A stretch of 64,000 nt of DNA from Paulinella micropora (lineage: Eukaryota; Cercozoa; Imbricatea; Euglyphida; Paulinellidae), in the NCBI GenBank assembly GCA_019918135.1, contig WBZZ01005700.1, positions 1-64,000 on the forward strand, written 5' to 3'. Of this stretch, positions 1 to 10,706 are shown in pieces. The translations under genes were made by a program, and so were the position numbers. The notes beneath the pieces are model-generated. The model searched no databases. It was not told the DNA's origin and was given only the letters and a program-made list of their open reading frames with translations. The number at the start of each line of letters is the position of its first letter. Position 1 is the stretch's first letter.

Positions 1-33
1 GTAGAATTTGACCACTGGGCTATCACGGTGTCC
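1..33 (-). repeat. SINE copy, tRNA-like head only
   Basis: This is the tRNA-like 5' head of a SINE whose body continues beyond the left edge. It carries the box A segment and ends at the GTGTCC boundary (plus-strand view) that marks the 5' end in the other copies. Confidence 0.7.
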
Positions 34-60
34 ATAATAATAATAATAATAATAATAATA

Positions 61-295
61 GTAGTGCTTCTCAGTCAATAGCAAATGCATTTCTGCACAT
101 GCGCCTCCATCGTCTCACCCGTGAGGGGAGTACGAAGAATTGACGATAGGCTCTAATGAACACCCCCGCAAGGGCAGTTCCAACACTTCCAGACGGACCG
201 GTATGTTCAATGAAAATACTGGTGGCACCGACGGGAATCGAACTGGCGACAGGGCCCAGATGGTAGAACTTGACCACTGGGCTATCACGGTGTCC
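61..295 (-). repeat. SINE copy, near full length, subfamily 1
   Basis: The head lies at 223-295 with boxes A and B, the body at 61-222. This copy has a single unit of the internal GTATGTTCAATGAAAATACTGG segment, whereas most subfamily 1 copies have two. Confidence 0.85.
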
Positions 296-315
296 ATAAT
301 AATAATAATAATAAT

Positions 316-358
316 AGTGCTTCGCTGTCAATGGCTGATGCATTTCTGCACATGCGCC

Positions 359-359
<1 letters not shown>
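316..359 (-). repeat. SINE 3' fragment
   Basis: Only the last 44 bp of the SINE body are present, directly followed by a TAA run. It is a 5'-truncated copy, or one cut by microsatellite expansion. Confidence 0.75.
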
Positions 360-407
<48 letters not shown>

Positions 408-408
<1 letters not shown>

Positions 409-675
409 GTGCTTCTCTGTCAATGGCTGATGCATTTCTGCACATGCGCCTCCATCGTCTCACCCGTGAGGGGAGTACGAAGAATTGACGATAAGCTCTA
501 ATGACACCCCCGCAAGGGCAGTTCCAACACTTCCAGACGGGCCGGTATGTTCAATGAAAATACTGGTCCAGAAATAGACAGTATGTTCAATGAAAATACT
601 GGTGGCACCGACGGGAATCGAACTGGCGACAGGGCCCAGATGGTAGAACTTGACCACTGGGCTATCACGGTGTCC
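408..675 (-). repeat. SINE copy, subfamily 1, internal duplication
   Basis: The body spans 408-601 and the tRNA-like head 602-675. The internal segment with GTATGTTCAATGAAAATACTGG is present twice. Confidence 0.85.
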
Positions 676-710
<35 letters not shown>

Positions 711-711
<1 letters not shown>

Positions 712-766
712 GGCTTCCTCAGACTATAGCATCAGATCCAGATCCTGGACATGTGCCTCCATTAAT
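711..766 (-). repeat. Diverged SINE 3'-end fragment
   Basis: The segment beginning GGCTTCCTCAGACTATAGC and ending in GTGCCTCCAT is repeated almost exactly at 1254-1306. It resembles the 3' end of the main SINE and also sits between TAA runs. It is probably the tail of a related older family. Confidence 0.5.
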
Positions 767-793
767 AATAATAATAATAATAACAATAATACT

Positions 794-1245
794 ATATCTG
801 AGGCGTACTGATGCAGCTAATGGCATATCATCAACGGACATAAGCCTCCAATACCCTTGTTCGAGGTCCTCCACCCCCCCGTGTCAGTCTCTCGCCTGAT
901 GATCGGGGCCACCGATGGAGCTCCTGAGGGCAAGACTGCACTAAGCCGAGGTTATTCCGCAGTCCCAGCAACCTCTTGCAAGACGTCACCGAATGTGCAA
1001 GTGCATACACCAAGCGCGGTTGCTAGAGCTGCCTCGAAACCCCACCCATAACAATCTGGTGTCTGCTGGGTCCTGGGCTATCAACCAGCATATGCGGAGT
1101 TTAAGATCTTTTACGCGCGCAACGACCCTCCTCCCCAGCATCTACCACCAAAGGGTTATGAGTTGGCCTCACAGTTTAACGCCTTGAGGCCATTTGGCTG
1201 GAACTCTGTTTAGCAAGTGTGACTAGGTTTTTTCATCGGAATAAC
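794..1245. other. Spacer, no gene recognised
   Basis: About 450 bp lie between TAA runs. Short open frames exist on both strands but none shows a domain or consistent codon pattern. It may be a degraded repeat, since its edges (GGCGTACTGATGCAGC and GCCTCCA) echo the SINE 3' end. No RNA gene or promoter was seen. Confidence 0.4.
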
Positions 1246-1253
1246 AATAATAA

Positions 1254-1306
1254 TAGGCTTCCTCAGACTATAGCATCAGATCCAGATCCTGGACATGTGC
1301 CTCCAT
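1254..1306 (-). repeat. Diverged SINE 3'-end fragment, second copy
   Basis: It is nearly identical to 711-766 and lies in the same TAA context. Confidence 0.5.
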
Positions 1307-1309
1307 AAC

Positions 1310-1357
<48 letters not shown>

Positions 1358-1364
1358 TAATAAT

Positions 1365-1601
1365 AGTGCTTCTCAGTCAATGGCGAATGCATTTCTGCAC
1401 ATGTGCCTCCATCGTCTCACCCACGAGGGGAGTACGAAGAATTGACGATAGGCTCTACTGACACCCCCGCAAGCAGCTCAGCCTTCCAGACAGACCAATA
1501 CTTTCAAAGAAAATATCCTTTGAAAATACTGGCACCGACGGGAATCGAACTGGCGACAGGTCCCAGATGGTAGACCTTAACCACTGGGCTATCGCGGTGC
1601 C
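1365..1601 (-). repeat. SINE copy, subfamily 2
   Basis: The tRNA-like head lies at 1531-1601 and reads GGCACCGCGATAGCCCAGTG on the minus strand. The body differs from subfamily 1: it has an AATACTTTCAAAG segment and lacks the paired GTATGTTCAATG units. Confidence 0.85.
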
Positions 1602-1602
1602 A

Positions 1603-1668
<66 letters not shown>

Positions 1669-1669
<1 letters not shown>

Positions 1670-1935
1670 GTGCTTCTCTGTCAATGGCTGATGCATTTCT
1701 GCACATGCGCCTCCATCGTCTCACCCGTGAGGGGAGTACGAAGAATTGACGATAAGCTCTAATGACACCCCCGCAAGGGCAGTTCCAACACTTCCAGACG
1801 GGCCGGTATGTTCAATGAAAATACTGGTCCAGACGGATCGGTATGTTCAATGAAAATACTGGTGGCACCGACGGGAATCGAACTGGCGACAGGGCCCAGA
1901 TGGTAGAACTTGACCACTGGGCTATCACGGTGTCC
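1669..1935 (-). repeat. SINE copy, subfamily 1, internal duplication
   Basis: The head lies at 1862-1935. The internal segment is duplicated. It follows one of the longest TAA runs in the window (1603-1668). Confidence 0.85.
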
Positions 1936-1973
1936 ATAATAATAATAATAATAATAGTAATAATAATAATAAT

Positions 1974-2240
1974 AGTGCTTCTCTGTCAATGGCTGATGCA
2001 AATCTGCACATGCGCCTCCATCGTCTCACCCGTGAGGGGAGTACGAAGAATTGACGATAGGCTCTAATGACACCCCCGCAAGGGCAGTTCCAACACTTCC
2101 AGACGGACCGGTATGTTCAATGAAAATACTGGTCCAGACGGACCGGTATGTTCAATGAAAATACTGGTGGCACCGACGGGAATCGAACTGGCGACAGGGC
2201 CCAGATGGTAGAACTTGACCACTGGGCTATCACGGTGTCC
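1974..2240 (-). repeat. SINE copy, subfamily 1, internal duplication
   Basis: The head lies at 2167-2240 and the body at 1974-2166, with two internal units. A 68-bp TAA/CAA run follows. Confidence 0.85.
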
Positions 2241-2292
<52 letters not shown>

Positions 2293-3125
2293 TAATAACA
2301 ATAATAATCACTACGGGCTGCGCCAACACCTGAAAGGATGGTTTGCGGTCGCGAAGCGCAGCCCCCCCCCTCTTCCCAAGGTCGCTTTTCCTCTTCATTC
2401 TCACATGCACAACTTTTACAGCCTTGGAGCAATCTCAGCTATTCATTTTGGCACTACTTTGTCATTACATTCGCATTTCATAATTTCAACTATATCCCTA
2501 CAAAAGAGCTCGTGACAAGCTTGCGAAAACACAAAGAAATAGCCTCTAAGCCCCTCTGGCACAACTCTTAGAACTCTGGAGCATTCTGGGCCATTCATTT
2601 TGGCACTACTTAGCCAGAATCTTCGTAAATCTCTTTTTCAACTGGTTCACTACCTAGAGCGCGTCCCGAGGTTGTGAAAACCAAAAAATCAGCCTTTCAA
2701 CCCTTCTGGCACAACTTTGGGAGCCTTGGAGAATTCTCAGGGCGCCGGCTAATTCGCTTCGGGTACAATTACAGGGATTGGGTTCCCGGAGGGAGCCCCC
2801 CCCCCCCCCCCCCCTCCTTTCCACAGTCGACAGGGTACGTTCAAATGCCAGAGGTAATCGGCATAAACCCTTTGGCACAACTCTTAGAGCCTTGAAGCTT
2901 TCTCAGCCATTCATTTTGGTGCCGGCTAATCCGCGTGGGGTACGTACAATTGCAGGGCTGGGGTTCCCGGGAGCAGGATCCCCCGGACCCCACCCCCTTG
3001 CCCGTCGACATGATAAGTTCAATTGCAGGAGGTACTGGCAAGTACTCCCAAAAAAACAAGGAACTTCCATTTTGCCCTCCCCCCAAACCCCCCCCACCCC
3101 CTACTCACAACACCTTTCAGGCATA

Positions 3126-3396
3126 ATATTCCTTCTCTGTCATGGTGGATGCAATCTGCACATGCGCCCACCGTCTCACCGCGAGGGAAATCAAAGATTT
3201 GACCGATAGCTCTACTGACACCCCCGCGGGGCAGCTCCAAGCCTTCCACAGACCAATACTGAAACCCCCGCGGGGCAGCTCCAAGCCTTCCACACGGACC
3301 AATACTTTCAAAGACAACATAATTTGAAAGTACTGGCAACGACGGGAATCGAACTGGCGACAGGTCCCAGATGGTATTGAACTTGACGACTAGACT
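3126..3396 (-). repeat. SINE copy, diverged
   Basis: The body retains the CATGCGCC, CACCCCCGC and AATACTTTCAAAG landmarks, and the head retains box B (GTTCGATTCCC), but box A is degraded. A segment with CCCCCGCGGGGCAGCTCCAAG is repeated within the body. It is the oldest-looking copy. Confidence 0.75.
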
Positions 3397-3406
3397 AATA
3401 ATAATA

Positions 3407-3441
<35 letters not shown>

Positions 3442-3442
<1 letters not shown>

Positions 3443-3710
3443 GTGCTTCTCTGTCAATGGCTGATGCATTTCTGCACATGCGCCTCCATCGTCTCACCCG
3501 TGAGGGAAGTACGAAGAATTGACGATAAGCTCTAATGACACCCCCGCAAGGGCAGTTCCAACACTTCCAGACGGGCCGGTATGTTCAATGAAAATACTGG
3601 TCCAGAAATAGACCGATATGTTCAATGAAAATACTGGTGGCACCGACGGGAATCGAACTGGCGACAGGGCCCAGATGGTAGAACTTGACCACTGGGCTAT
3701 CACGGTGTCC
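3442..3710 (-). repeat. SINE copy, subfamily 1, internal duplication
   Basis: It is full length with boxes A and B. It is closest to the copy at 408-675, sharing the GGTCCAGAAATAGAC variant inside the internal duplication. Confidence 0.85.
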
Positions 3711-3737
3711 AATAATAATAATAATAATAATAATAAT

Positions 3738-4004
3738 AGTGCTTCTCTGTCAATGGCTGATGCAAATCTGCACATGCGCCTCCATCGTCTCACCCGTGAG
3801 GGGAGTACGAAGAATTGACGATAGGCTCTAATGACACCCCCGCAAGGGCAGTTCCAACACTTCCAGACGGACCGGTATGTTCAATGAAAATACTGGTCCA
3901 GACGGACCGGTATGTTCAATGAAAATACTGGTGGCACCGACGGGAATCGAACTGGCGACAGGGCCCAGATGGTAGAACTTGACCACTGAGCTATCACGGT
4001 GTCC
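3738..4004 (-). repeat. SINE copy, subfamily 1, internal duplication
   Basis: It is full length and closest to the copy at 1974-2240. Both share the AAATCTGCACATG variant in the body. Confidence 0.85.
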
Positions 4005-4006
4005 AA

Positions 4007-4039
<33 letters not shown>

Positions 4040-4040
<1 letters not shown>

Positions 4041-4279
4041 GTGCTTCTCAGTCAATAGCGAATGCATTTCTGCACATGTGCCTCCATCGTCTCACCCGTG
4101 AGGGGAGTACGAAGATTTAACGATAGGCTCTACTGACACCCCCGCAAGGCAGCTCCAAGCCTTCCAGACAGACCAATACTTTCAAAGAAAATATCCTTTG
4201 AAAATACTGGCACCGACGGGAATCGAACTGGCGACAGGTCCCAGATGGTAGACCTTAACCACTGGGCTATCGCGGTGCC
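4040..4279 (-). repeat. SINE copy, subfamily 2
   Basis: It is full length. The head has a perfect 7-bp acceptor-like pairing (GGCACCG with CGGTGCC), making it one of the least eroded tRNA-like heads in the array. Confidence 0.85.
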
Positions 4280-4311
4280 ACTAATAATAATAATAATAAT
4301 AATAATATATA

Positions 4312-4525
4312 TATTGATCTGTCATGGCTGAGCCCGAGGGCCATGCGCCTCCATCCCTCGACCCAACAGGGACTACAGTGAGTATGTTGGGGAGGGAAGA
4401 GTGACTCTAACCATCCTGCATAGAAGGCCCCAAAAGGAAGTCCCTACTACCCGCACAGTGTCGGGTACCTTGCAGGAAATCAACTACAAATGATTGATCT
4501 TCCCCGCATGAGAGCTCCACGAGAC
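4312..4525 (-). repeat. Distant SINE relative or body fragment
   Basis: The start (CTGTCATGGCTGAGCCCGAGGG, CATGCGCCTCCATC) matches the SINE 3' region, but the rest diverges and no tRNA-like head is visible. It is flanked on both sides by TAA runs like the true copies. Confidence 0.5.
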
Positions 4526-6982
4526 TAATAATAATAATAATAGTAATGATAATAACTAGGGGCTGCGCCAAGACCTGAAAGGATGGTTTGCGGTGCTCGA
4601 ACCCCCCCCCCCCCCCCCCCCCTCTTCTCACGGTCGCTTTTCCTGTCATTCTCACATGCACAACTTTTACAGTCTTGGAGCAATCTCAGCCATTCATTTT
4701 GTTTCGGCAAATTCGCTTCGGATGCGTACAATTGCGGGGCTGGGGTTCCCCGGGGGAGGGCCCCCCGGAACCCCCCCCCCCTTTCCACAGTCGACAGGGT
4801 ACGTTCAATTGCCGGAGGTAACCGGCATAAACCCTTCCGGCACACCTCTTGGAGCCTTGGAGCATTCTCAGCCTTTCATTTTGGTGCCGACTAATTCGCA
4901 TGGGGTACGTACACTTGCCGGGCTGGGGTTCCCGGGGGGAGGCCCCCACCCCTTCCCCCCCCCGTCGACAGGGTACGTTCAATTGCCGGAGGTACCAGCA
5001 GAACGCAAGTGTAAGCTCTGGTGGCACAAAAACCTAAAATCTCTGGTTTTTGTGCCACCCAGCACAAAAACTTTTGGATCTCCGAAGAGAGCTCACCGAG
5101 AGGTGTCGGGTACACCAAACATCAACCTCAAACTCCCTCTGGTGTGCGCGAACGGCGCCTGGTGGCGCAAAACCTAAACTTTCTGGTTTTTACGCCACCC
5201 GGCACCACAGTTGTCATATTTCCAAGACCCCCCCTTCCCCGTCGACAGGGTACGTTCACTTGCCGGTACCGGCAAGTACTCCAAAAAACAAGGAATTTTG
5301 GCATTCAGGACACTTACCTAACGCACATATTTGCGTGAATTCCAAAAAATTATACCAGCATCAACATCGAGTCTGAGGCTAGCCACCCTGTCAATATGAG
5401 CTCCCAACTCCTGCTTCACACAAACCATGATTAATTCCGACGAGGGTGCAGAAAACAGGCTAAAAAAACAAGGAATTCTGGGATTCAGGAAACTCCCCTA
5501 AAGCAAATATTTGCGTGAATTCCAAAAAAATTATACCAGCATCAACATCGAGCCTGGGGCTAGCCACCCTGTCAATATGAGATCCCAACTCCTCCTGGTT
5601 CACACAAACCATGATGTATTCCAACAGGGGTGCGGAAATGGCGGGGGGGGGGCGGGGGGGATGGGGTATACAATTTCCATTTTGCCCCTCCCCCAAACCC
5701 CCCACCCCCTACTCTCAACACCTTTCAGAGATAATAATAACTAGGGGCTGCGCCAACACCTGAAAGATGGTTTGCGGTCGCGAAGCGCCCCCCCCCCTCA
5801 CCTCTCCTCTTCCCAAGGCCGCTTTTCCTCATTCTCACATGCACAGCTTTTACAGCCTTGGAGCAATCTCAGCTATTAATTTTGGCACTACTTTGCCATT
5901 ACATTTGCATTTCATAATTTCAACTATATCCCTACAAAAGAGCAAGCTTGCGAAAACACAAAGAAATAACCTCTAGCACAACTCTTAGAACTTTGGAGCA
6001 TTCTGGGCCATTCATTTTGGCACTACTTAGCCAGAATCTTCGTAAATATCTTTTTCAACTGGTTCACTACCTTGAGCGCGTTCCGAGGTTGTGAAAACCA
6101 AAAAATCAGCCTCTCGACCCTTCTGGCACAACTTTGGGAGCCTTGGAGCATTCTCGGCCATTCATTTTGGCGCCGGCAAATTCGCTTCGGTACGTACAAT
6201 GGGTTCCCGGAGGGAGCCCCCCCCCCTCCTTTCCACAGTCGACAGGGTACGTTCAAGTGCCGGAGGTAATCGGCATAAAACCTTCTGGCACAACTCTTAG
6301 AGCCTTGAAGCTTTCTCAGAAATTCATTTTGTGCTGGCTAATGCGCTTCGGGTACAGGGCTTGGGTTCCCGGGAGGAGGTCCCGTTCAATTGCCGGAGGT
6401 AACCGGCATAAACCCTTCTGGCACAACTCTTAGAGCCTTGGAGCTTTCTCAGCCATTCATTTTGGTGCCGGCTGATTCGCGTGGGGTACGTACAATTGCA
6501 GGGCTGGGGTTCCCTGGGGGAGGGCCCCCGGACCCCCCCCCCCCCCCTGGCCCGTCGACAGAATACGTTTAAGTGCCTGAGGTACGGGCAAGTACTCCCG
6601 AAAAAAAAGGAATTTTGGCATTCAGGACACTCCCCTAACGCAAATATTTGCGTGAATTCCAAAAATATTATATCAGCTCCCAACTCCTGGTTCCCATAAA
6701 CCTTGATTTATCGGGACAGGGGGTGCAGAAAATAGGCCAAAAAAACAAGGAATTTTGACATTCAGGGCACTCTCCTTACGCAAATATTTACGCGAATTCC
6801 AATAAAGTATACTAGCATCAACTTCGAGTCTGGGGCTAGCCACCCTGCGAATATGAGCTCCCAACTCCTCGTCCTTCCCACAAACCATGATTTATAGGGA
6901 CAGGGGTGCGGAAATGGTTGGGGTGGGTTAAACAATTTCCACCCCCACCCCCTACTCCCAACACCTTTCAGAAATAATAAAA

Positions 6983-6984
6983 CT

Positions 6985-7076
<92 letters not shown>

Positions 7077-7190
7077 TTATTACTAGGCCTTCGGTTTTAT
7101 GAAGCTACTTGTACAAATAGTAATGACCTCTGGTCATCCATAAAAATCGCTAGCTCAAGGGCTATAGATTTGACTAGACGGTGACTGCTA

Positions 7191-7272
<82 letters not shown>

Positions 7273-7319
7273 GGCCTTCGATTTAATGAACTTAGATGTA
7301 GAAGTGCCACTAGTTACTT

Positions 7320-7368
<49 letters not shown>

Positions 7369-7386
7369 TACGACTACTGCTGCTGC
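6983..7386. repeat. Three (CTA)n microsatellite arrays with shared spacers
   Basis: CTA arrays lie at about 6983-7085, 7193-7272 and 7318-7375. The first two are each followed by TAGGCCTTCG, so the arrays and spacers look duplicated as a unit. No gene is seen. The 7387-7600 stretch that follows is AT-rich and also shows nothing recognisable. Confidence 0.85.
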
Positions 7387-7600
7387 TTCTGCCACCCCGA
7401 AAAAATTAACGGTTCTCGCTGTTTTCCTAACTATAATCACGTTCTTAGTATCACTTAGTACTTAGATATCTTAGTAACATTCCTTTCTTAGTATTCCTTA
7501 ATATTACATGATGTTTGCCGTTTCCTTGAAGATTAATTTAGTACCCTCTGCATTATTGATATTTTAGACATACACAAAACTTATTTGTATTCTTCTATTT

Positions 7601-7980
7601 GAATATGTTCTTTTATTGAGAATATGATTAAACATACTTTTGTGAAAAGAAAAGAAACAGAAAAGAACCGAAAAGAACCAAAAAGAACCGGAAAATTATT
7701 CTTCTATTTGAATATGTTCTTTTGTTGAGAATATGATCAAACATACTTTTGTGAAAAGAAAAGAACAGAAAAGAACCGAAAAGAACCGAGAAGAACCGGG
7801 AAAAAAAAGGGAACAGAAAAGAACAGAAAAGAACCGGAAAAAACAGGAAAGGAAAGGAAGGGAAGGGAAGGGAAGGGAAGGAAAGGAAAGGAAGAAAGGA
7901 AAGGAAAGGAAAGGAGTACTGAAAGGAAAGGAAAGGAAAGGAAAAGAAAAGAAAAGAAAAGAAAAGAAAAGAAAAGAGAT
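7601..7980. repeat. Duplicated segment and long polypurine tract
   Basis: A segment of about 85 bp (TGAATATGTTCTTT, GAGAATATGAT, AAACATACTTTTGTG, then AAAAGAA units) occurs twice in tandem, at about 7603-7690 and 7713-7800. It runs into nearly 180 bp of almost pure purine made of AAAAG and GGAAA units. Frames across it are low-complexity Lys/Arg/Glu or Phe/Ser and are not credible genes. Confidence 0.85.
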
Positions 7981-9491
7981 GTGGCCCCACCGAATGCACT
8001 TTGATGTGAGCTATGCTTCTCCCCTTGCACAGGCTTCTGTTCGGGCTGCAGCTAGCACTCCTTTATCTGCTGCCTCGGGCAGCCTCGCTACATGAAGTTC
8101 TCAAGCGTCGACAATATGACGCACTCGCTGCTGAAACTCATACTACGCTTGTTCCGTGGGTTTGGAACCTACTGGTGCCCTTGGCAAGGAAGCCCTACGC
8201 TAGCTAGTACTCTACCTCCAGAAAGTTCAGGCGTATTATGCTAGTGTTGTTCGGGGACTCCCTGCATCTCAGCATTGGATGATTTCCCCAGCCTTTTGCC
8301 ATACTTTCCCTGTCTGCGTCGGAAATGCACGTGGCAATGCTAGGATCCTTAGACTTGGCAAAGACGCCTTGGGAAGACTTGGAATGCCCCGGGCGCTTGC
8401 TAACTTCTTGTCTTCCCTCCTTTCTCTCCTTGTTCTCTATCCCTTTTCTCTTTCTCTTTTTCTTTCCTTGTGTAGTTCTTGGTTATTTTCTCCTCTTTGT
8501 ACATAGTCTCTTAGTTCCTGAGATCTTTCCTGATTGTTTCCGTCTCTTTGTACATAGTCTTCCTTCTCTCTTCTTTCTTTTCTATTTTTGCATAGTTCCT
8601 GGTCGTTCGTTCACTATGCTCTTTTTCATCTCCTTTTTCCCCTGTTTCTTTTCACTCTCACTTTTCTTAGTTCTTTCCCTTCTTGCTACTTTGACTTTCG
8701 TTTTCCATGCTAAACTAAGTTTGCTTAGCTATGTAAATTTCTTCTTATTAAAGCGAAGAGAAAAGAAGAGAAAGAAAAGTAGTGTGACTCGAGCAGGATG
8801 TCATTTGTAAAGTGTGGAAAAATTCAATGGTCCATCAACGGGCCAGTACTTTTGGAAAAGCGAGGGCTATGTTTGCCATATCACTCAAAACCTGGGTTGC
8901 TTGAGGAGTTTGGCTGCAGTGGAAGTAAGGAAGAGAACAAAAGAACTAAGAAATGGCAAAATATCTCCCAGAAGGAAAGTCCCACATTCAAGTTATGTTT
9001 CAGTACAGTACTTGTTTCAATCTGTTGTATTTCTGCCTCTCCTCTTTGAAAACGAAAGCTTCAAAAAAATGCTAGAAACGAACGATAGTATTTGTGTGCA
9101 GGTGCGTCCTTGAAGTATTCAAGTGATCGCTATTCGCCATGTTGGTATTGACGGCATGTTTGTGGGTTTCGATGGGAGCCCAGTTAGAGGCACCTATACA
9201 TTCATCTGGTAATGAAACTTTACAACCTCTTCCCTTGGACAACTCCTCCGCCTCCCCTTCCCGTCCAGGCTCTTCCTACTCTCCTTGCTCATCTTCCGTC
9301 CATGCGTACCCTCAAAATGATGAAGACACTAACCATCGCAGTACTCATCGCACTTTGAGTTCGAAGTACTGGGGTTCGGAGAGTGGTGGGTCTTGGGGCG
9401 AGGTAGCAAAAAAGAGTTGGTACAAGGACCAAGGGATGAAGAACACCGCTGTACCCAATGCTCACAAAGGTTGCTCTCACCTGTCCTCGCC
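7981..9491. other. Gene-poor stretch, nothing recognised
   Basis: Short plus-strand frames overlap each other in different phases, with no domain, no consistent codon bias and a pyrimidine-rich 8400-8700 section. It could be eroded transposon sequence. No RNA gene was seen. Confidence 0.4.
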
Positions 9492-10022
9492 ATGGCTTGT
9501 CATAATTTTGTTATAGGTTCTCCGTGGGGGATAAAAAGGGGTCAAGATTCTGACTCCACTCCAGGTTGGCAAATGTCAGAACGAAGCACACAAGCTTTGC
9601 TTCTGGCTGAGGAAGGTGCTTTGGTCAAAGAGTTGCAAAGTCGCCGCAACTCGCAAGAAGGGCAGACGCTGACAGAGTTTTCTTATTCTGTGCAAAGTGA
9701 GGATGCCCGATGGAAGGAATGGGACCGACTGCGATATAGGAAAGACAGTGGAGAAGCCTATCAACCATATCAAGCATCCTTGATCGAGCGAGGGCACAAG
9801 GCATATGGAATGCCAGGCAAGTTGGCATCGAAAGATGGAGGAAAAGATTCGCCTCAGTACCGACCACGAAAGCAAAAGAGGGATGATGCCACTCGTTTCC
9901 TCCGCGAGCAGCACGCCACTGTCAAAGCATCTATCGAGCTGCAGCCTGACCAGTACCTGCATCCTCTTGTCGACCTCAGTCCGACACGAATCCGTCGTCG
10001 TTCTCGAATTTTTGCTTTTTGA
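9492..10022 (+). CDS. Hypothetical protein, weak candidate
   Basis: This is a 176-codon frame from an ATG (MACHNFVIGS). The frame stays open about 33 codons upstream without an ATG, so it could be a later exon or the remnant of a longer gene. The product is hydrophilic and rich in Arg, Lys, Glu and Gln, with no signal peptide, membrane segment or recognised motif. It lies about 300 bp upstream of a copia-like LTR end, so it may belong to a retroelement, but I see no reverse transcriptase, integrase or RNase H motif around it. It may also be a chance frame. Confidence 0.25.
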   Translation: MACHNFVIGSPWGIKRGQDSDSTPGWQMSERSTQALLLAEEGALVKELQSRRNSQEGQTLTEFSYSVQSEDARWKEWDRLRYRKDSGEAYQPYQASLIERGHKAYGMPGKLASKDGGKDSPQYRPRKQKRDDATRFLREQHATVKASIELQPDQYLHPLVDLSPTRIRRRSRIFAF

Positions 10023-10269
10023 ATGTTGATGGTTTCAAGTATGACTTTCATGGTATTTTGTACCATGCGACGGTAACATCATTAATATACTAAAATATCT
10101 TGTTGCAAAAAAAAATTAATTAATAGACCACTGTAGTATAAGGATGATTTAATATTAGTCATGTTGACAGTCACTGGTAAGTTTTGTCACTGTCCTTTTC
10201 ATACTTCGACTCTGTTCCGTCCGTTGTTTACGCAAGCACTGTTTTAATCTTTTTCGTACTTAATACCCT

Positions 10270-10600
10270 TTTGAGATCAGCGATAATTAAGTTGCTTGCA
10301 AGTTAATTATCTTTATCTAGCACCAGCTAGGGGGAGTGTTAGACCAATAGGTTGTATTAATACGGTAACGGACCGAGTGAGTATGACCCGGCCGGTCCGT
10401 AGGATGCGTGTCGGTAGAGCCATCCCTTCGGGACGCGCCGGGCCGTGTTGTTCTGTCTGTGCCGCCTTTTCAATAAAGCTTGATGTCATTGGACAATTAA
10501 TTAGACACTTCCTCCTCAGTTATGTCCGTATTGCTATTTTTATACGTTAGCAATAATCGTCACGGTTAGTAGTATTATTAGAAATTAATACAGTTAATTA
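10270..10600 (+). mobile_element. LTR-like end, possibly Ty1/copia type
   Basis: The sequence CTAGGGGGAGTGTTAGACC near 10328-10346 looks like a polypurine tract joined to an LTR beginning TGTTAG, as in many copia elements. A polyadenylation signal (TCAATAAAGCTT) follows near 10470. No internal copia domains were found upstream, so it is at most a solo LTR or remnant. The right boundary is uncertain. Confidence 0.35.
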
Positions 10601-10706
10601 GAATACCTTTTCTGGTATTATACTGGTGGCACCAGCTTTTTACTATTACCCTTATTAGCCTGTTACAATCCCCGAAGATAGCTTAATAAAAAGTCGGTAG
10701 TAATAC

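Larger units (their letters stand above)
1..4311 (-). repeat. Head-to-tail array of tRNA-derived SINEs in (TAA)n
   Basis: About ten SINE copies lie in one orientation (minus) and are separated only by runs of TAA. Read on the minus strand each copy has a tRNA-like head with a box A (GATAGCCCAGTGG) and a box B (GTTCGATTCCC), a body of about 160-190 bp, and an ATT-repeat tail that leads straight into the head of the next copy. Some copies carry a 7-bp acceptor-like pairing (GGCACCG with CGGTGCC). This shows polymerase III SINEs that landed repeatedly in, or expanded with, a trinucleotide microsatellite. Long TAA runs lie near 360-407, 1307-1364, 1603-1668, 2241-2308 and 3396-3441. Confidence 0.85.
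2309..6965. repeat. Dispersed C-rich composite repeats
   Basis: Several unit types recur, partly interrupted by the SINE array. Unit 1 (GGGGCTGCGCCAA, ACCTGAAAG, GGTTTGCGGTC, then a C run) is at about 2316-2375, 4560-4625 and 5743-5800. Unit 2 (GAGCCTTGGAG, CATTTTGG, CGGCTAATTCGC, GGGTTCCCGG, a C run, then GTCGACAGGGTACGTTCAA) recurs at about 2725-2850, 2885-3020, 4670-4810, 4850-4990, 6135-6255, 6295-6400 and 6425-6570. Unit 3 (ACAAGGAATT, CATTCAGG, CGCAAATATTTGCGTGAATTCC) is at about 5285-5460, 5465-5700, 6600-6715 and 6740-6960. No gene is recognised. The frames across it change with each C run and are probably non-coding. Confidence 0.75.

Noticed and set aside
71-463. Open frames with long Leu, Ile, Tyr or Asn runs in the SINE array
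   Set aside because: They are translations of the TAA microsatellite and the SINE body, and recur in every copy.
1-4279. Cluster of true tRNA genes
   Set aside because: Boxes A and B are present but the T arm and anticodon arm do not pair well and each head is fused to the same non-tRNA body, so these are SINEs.
2300-6965. Minus-strand proteins sharing DRKPSFQVLAQP and NEWLRKLQGSKSCA in several places
   Set aside because: The similarity follows from the repeated DNA units, and frames break at each C run, so coding is unlikely.
7628-8095. Lys/Arg/Glu-rich and Phe/Ser-rich frames
   Set aside because: They are low-complexity translations of a purine tract.
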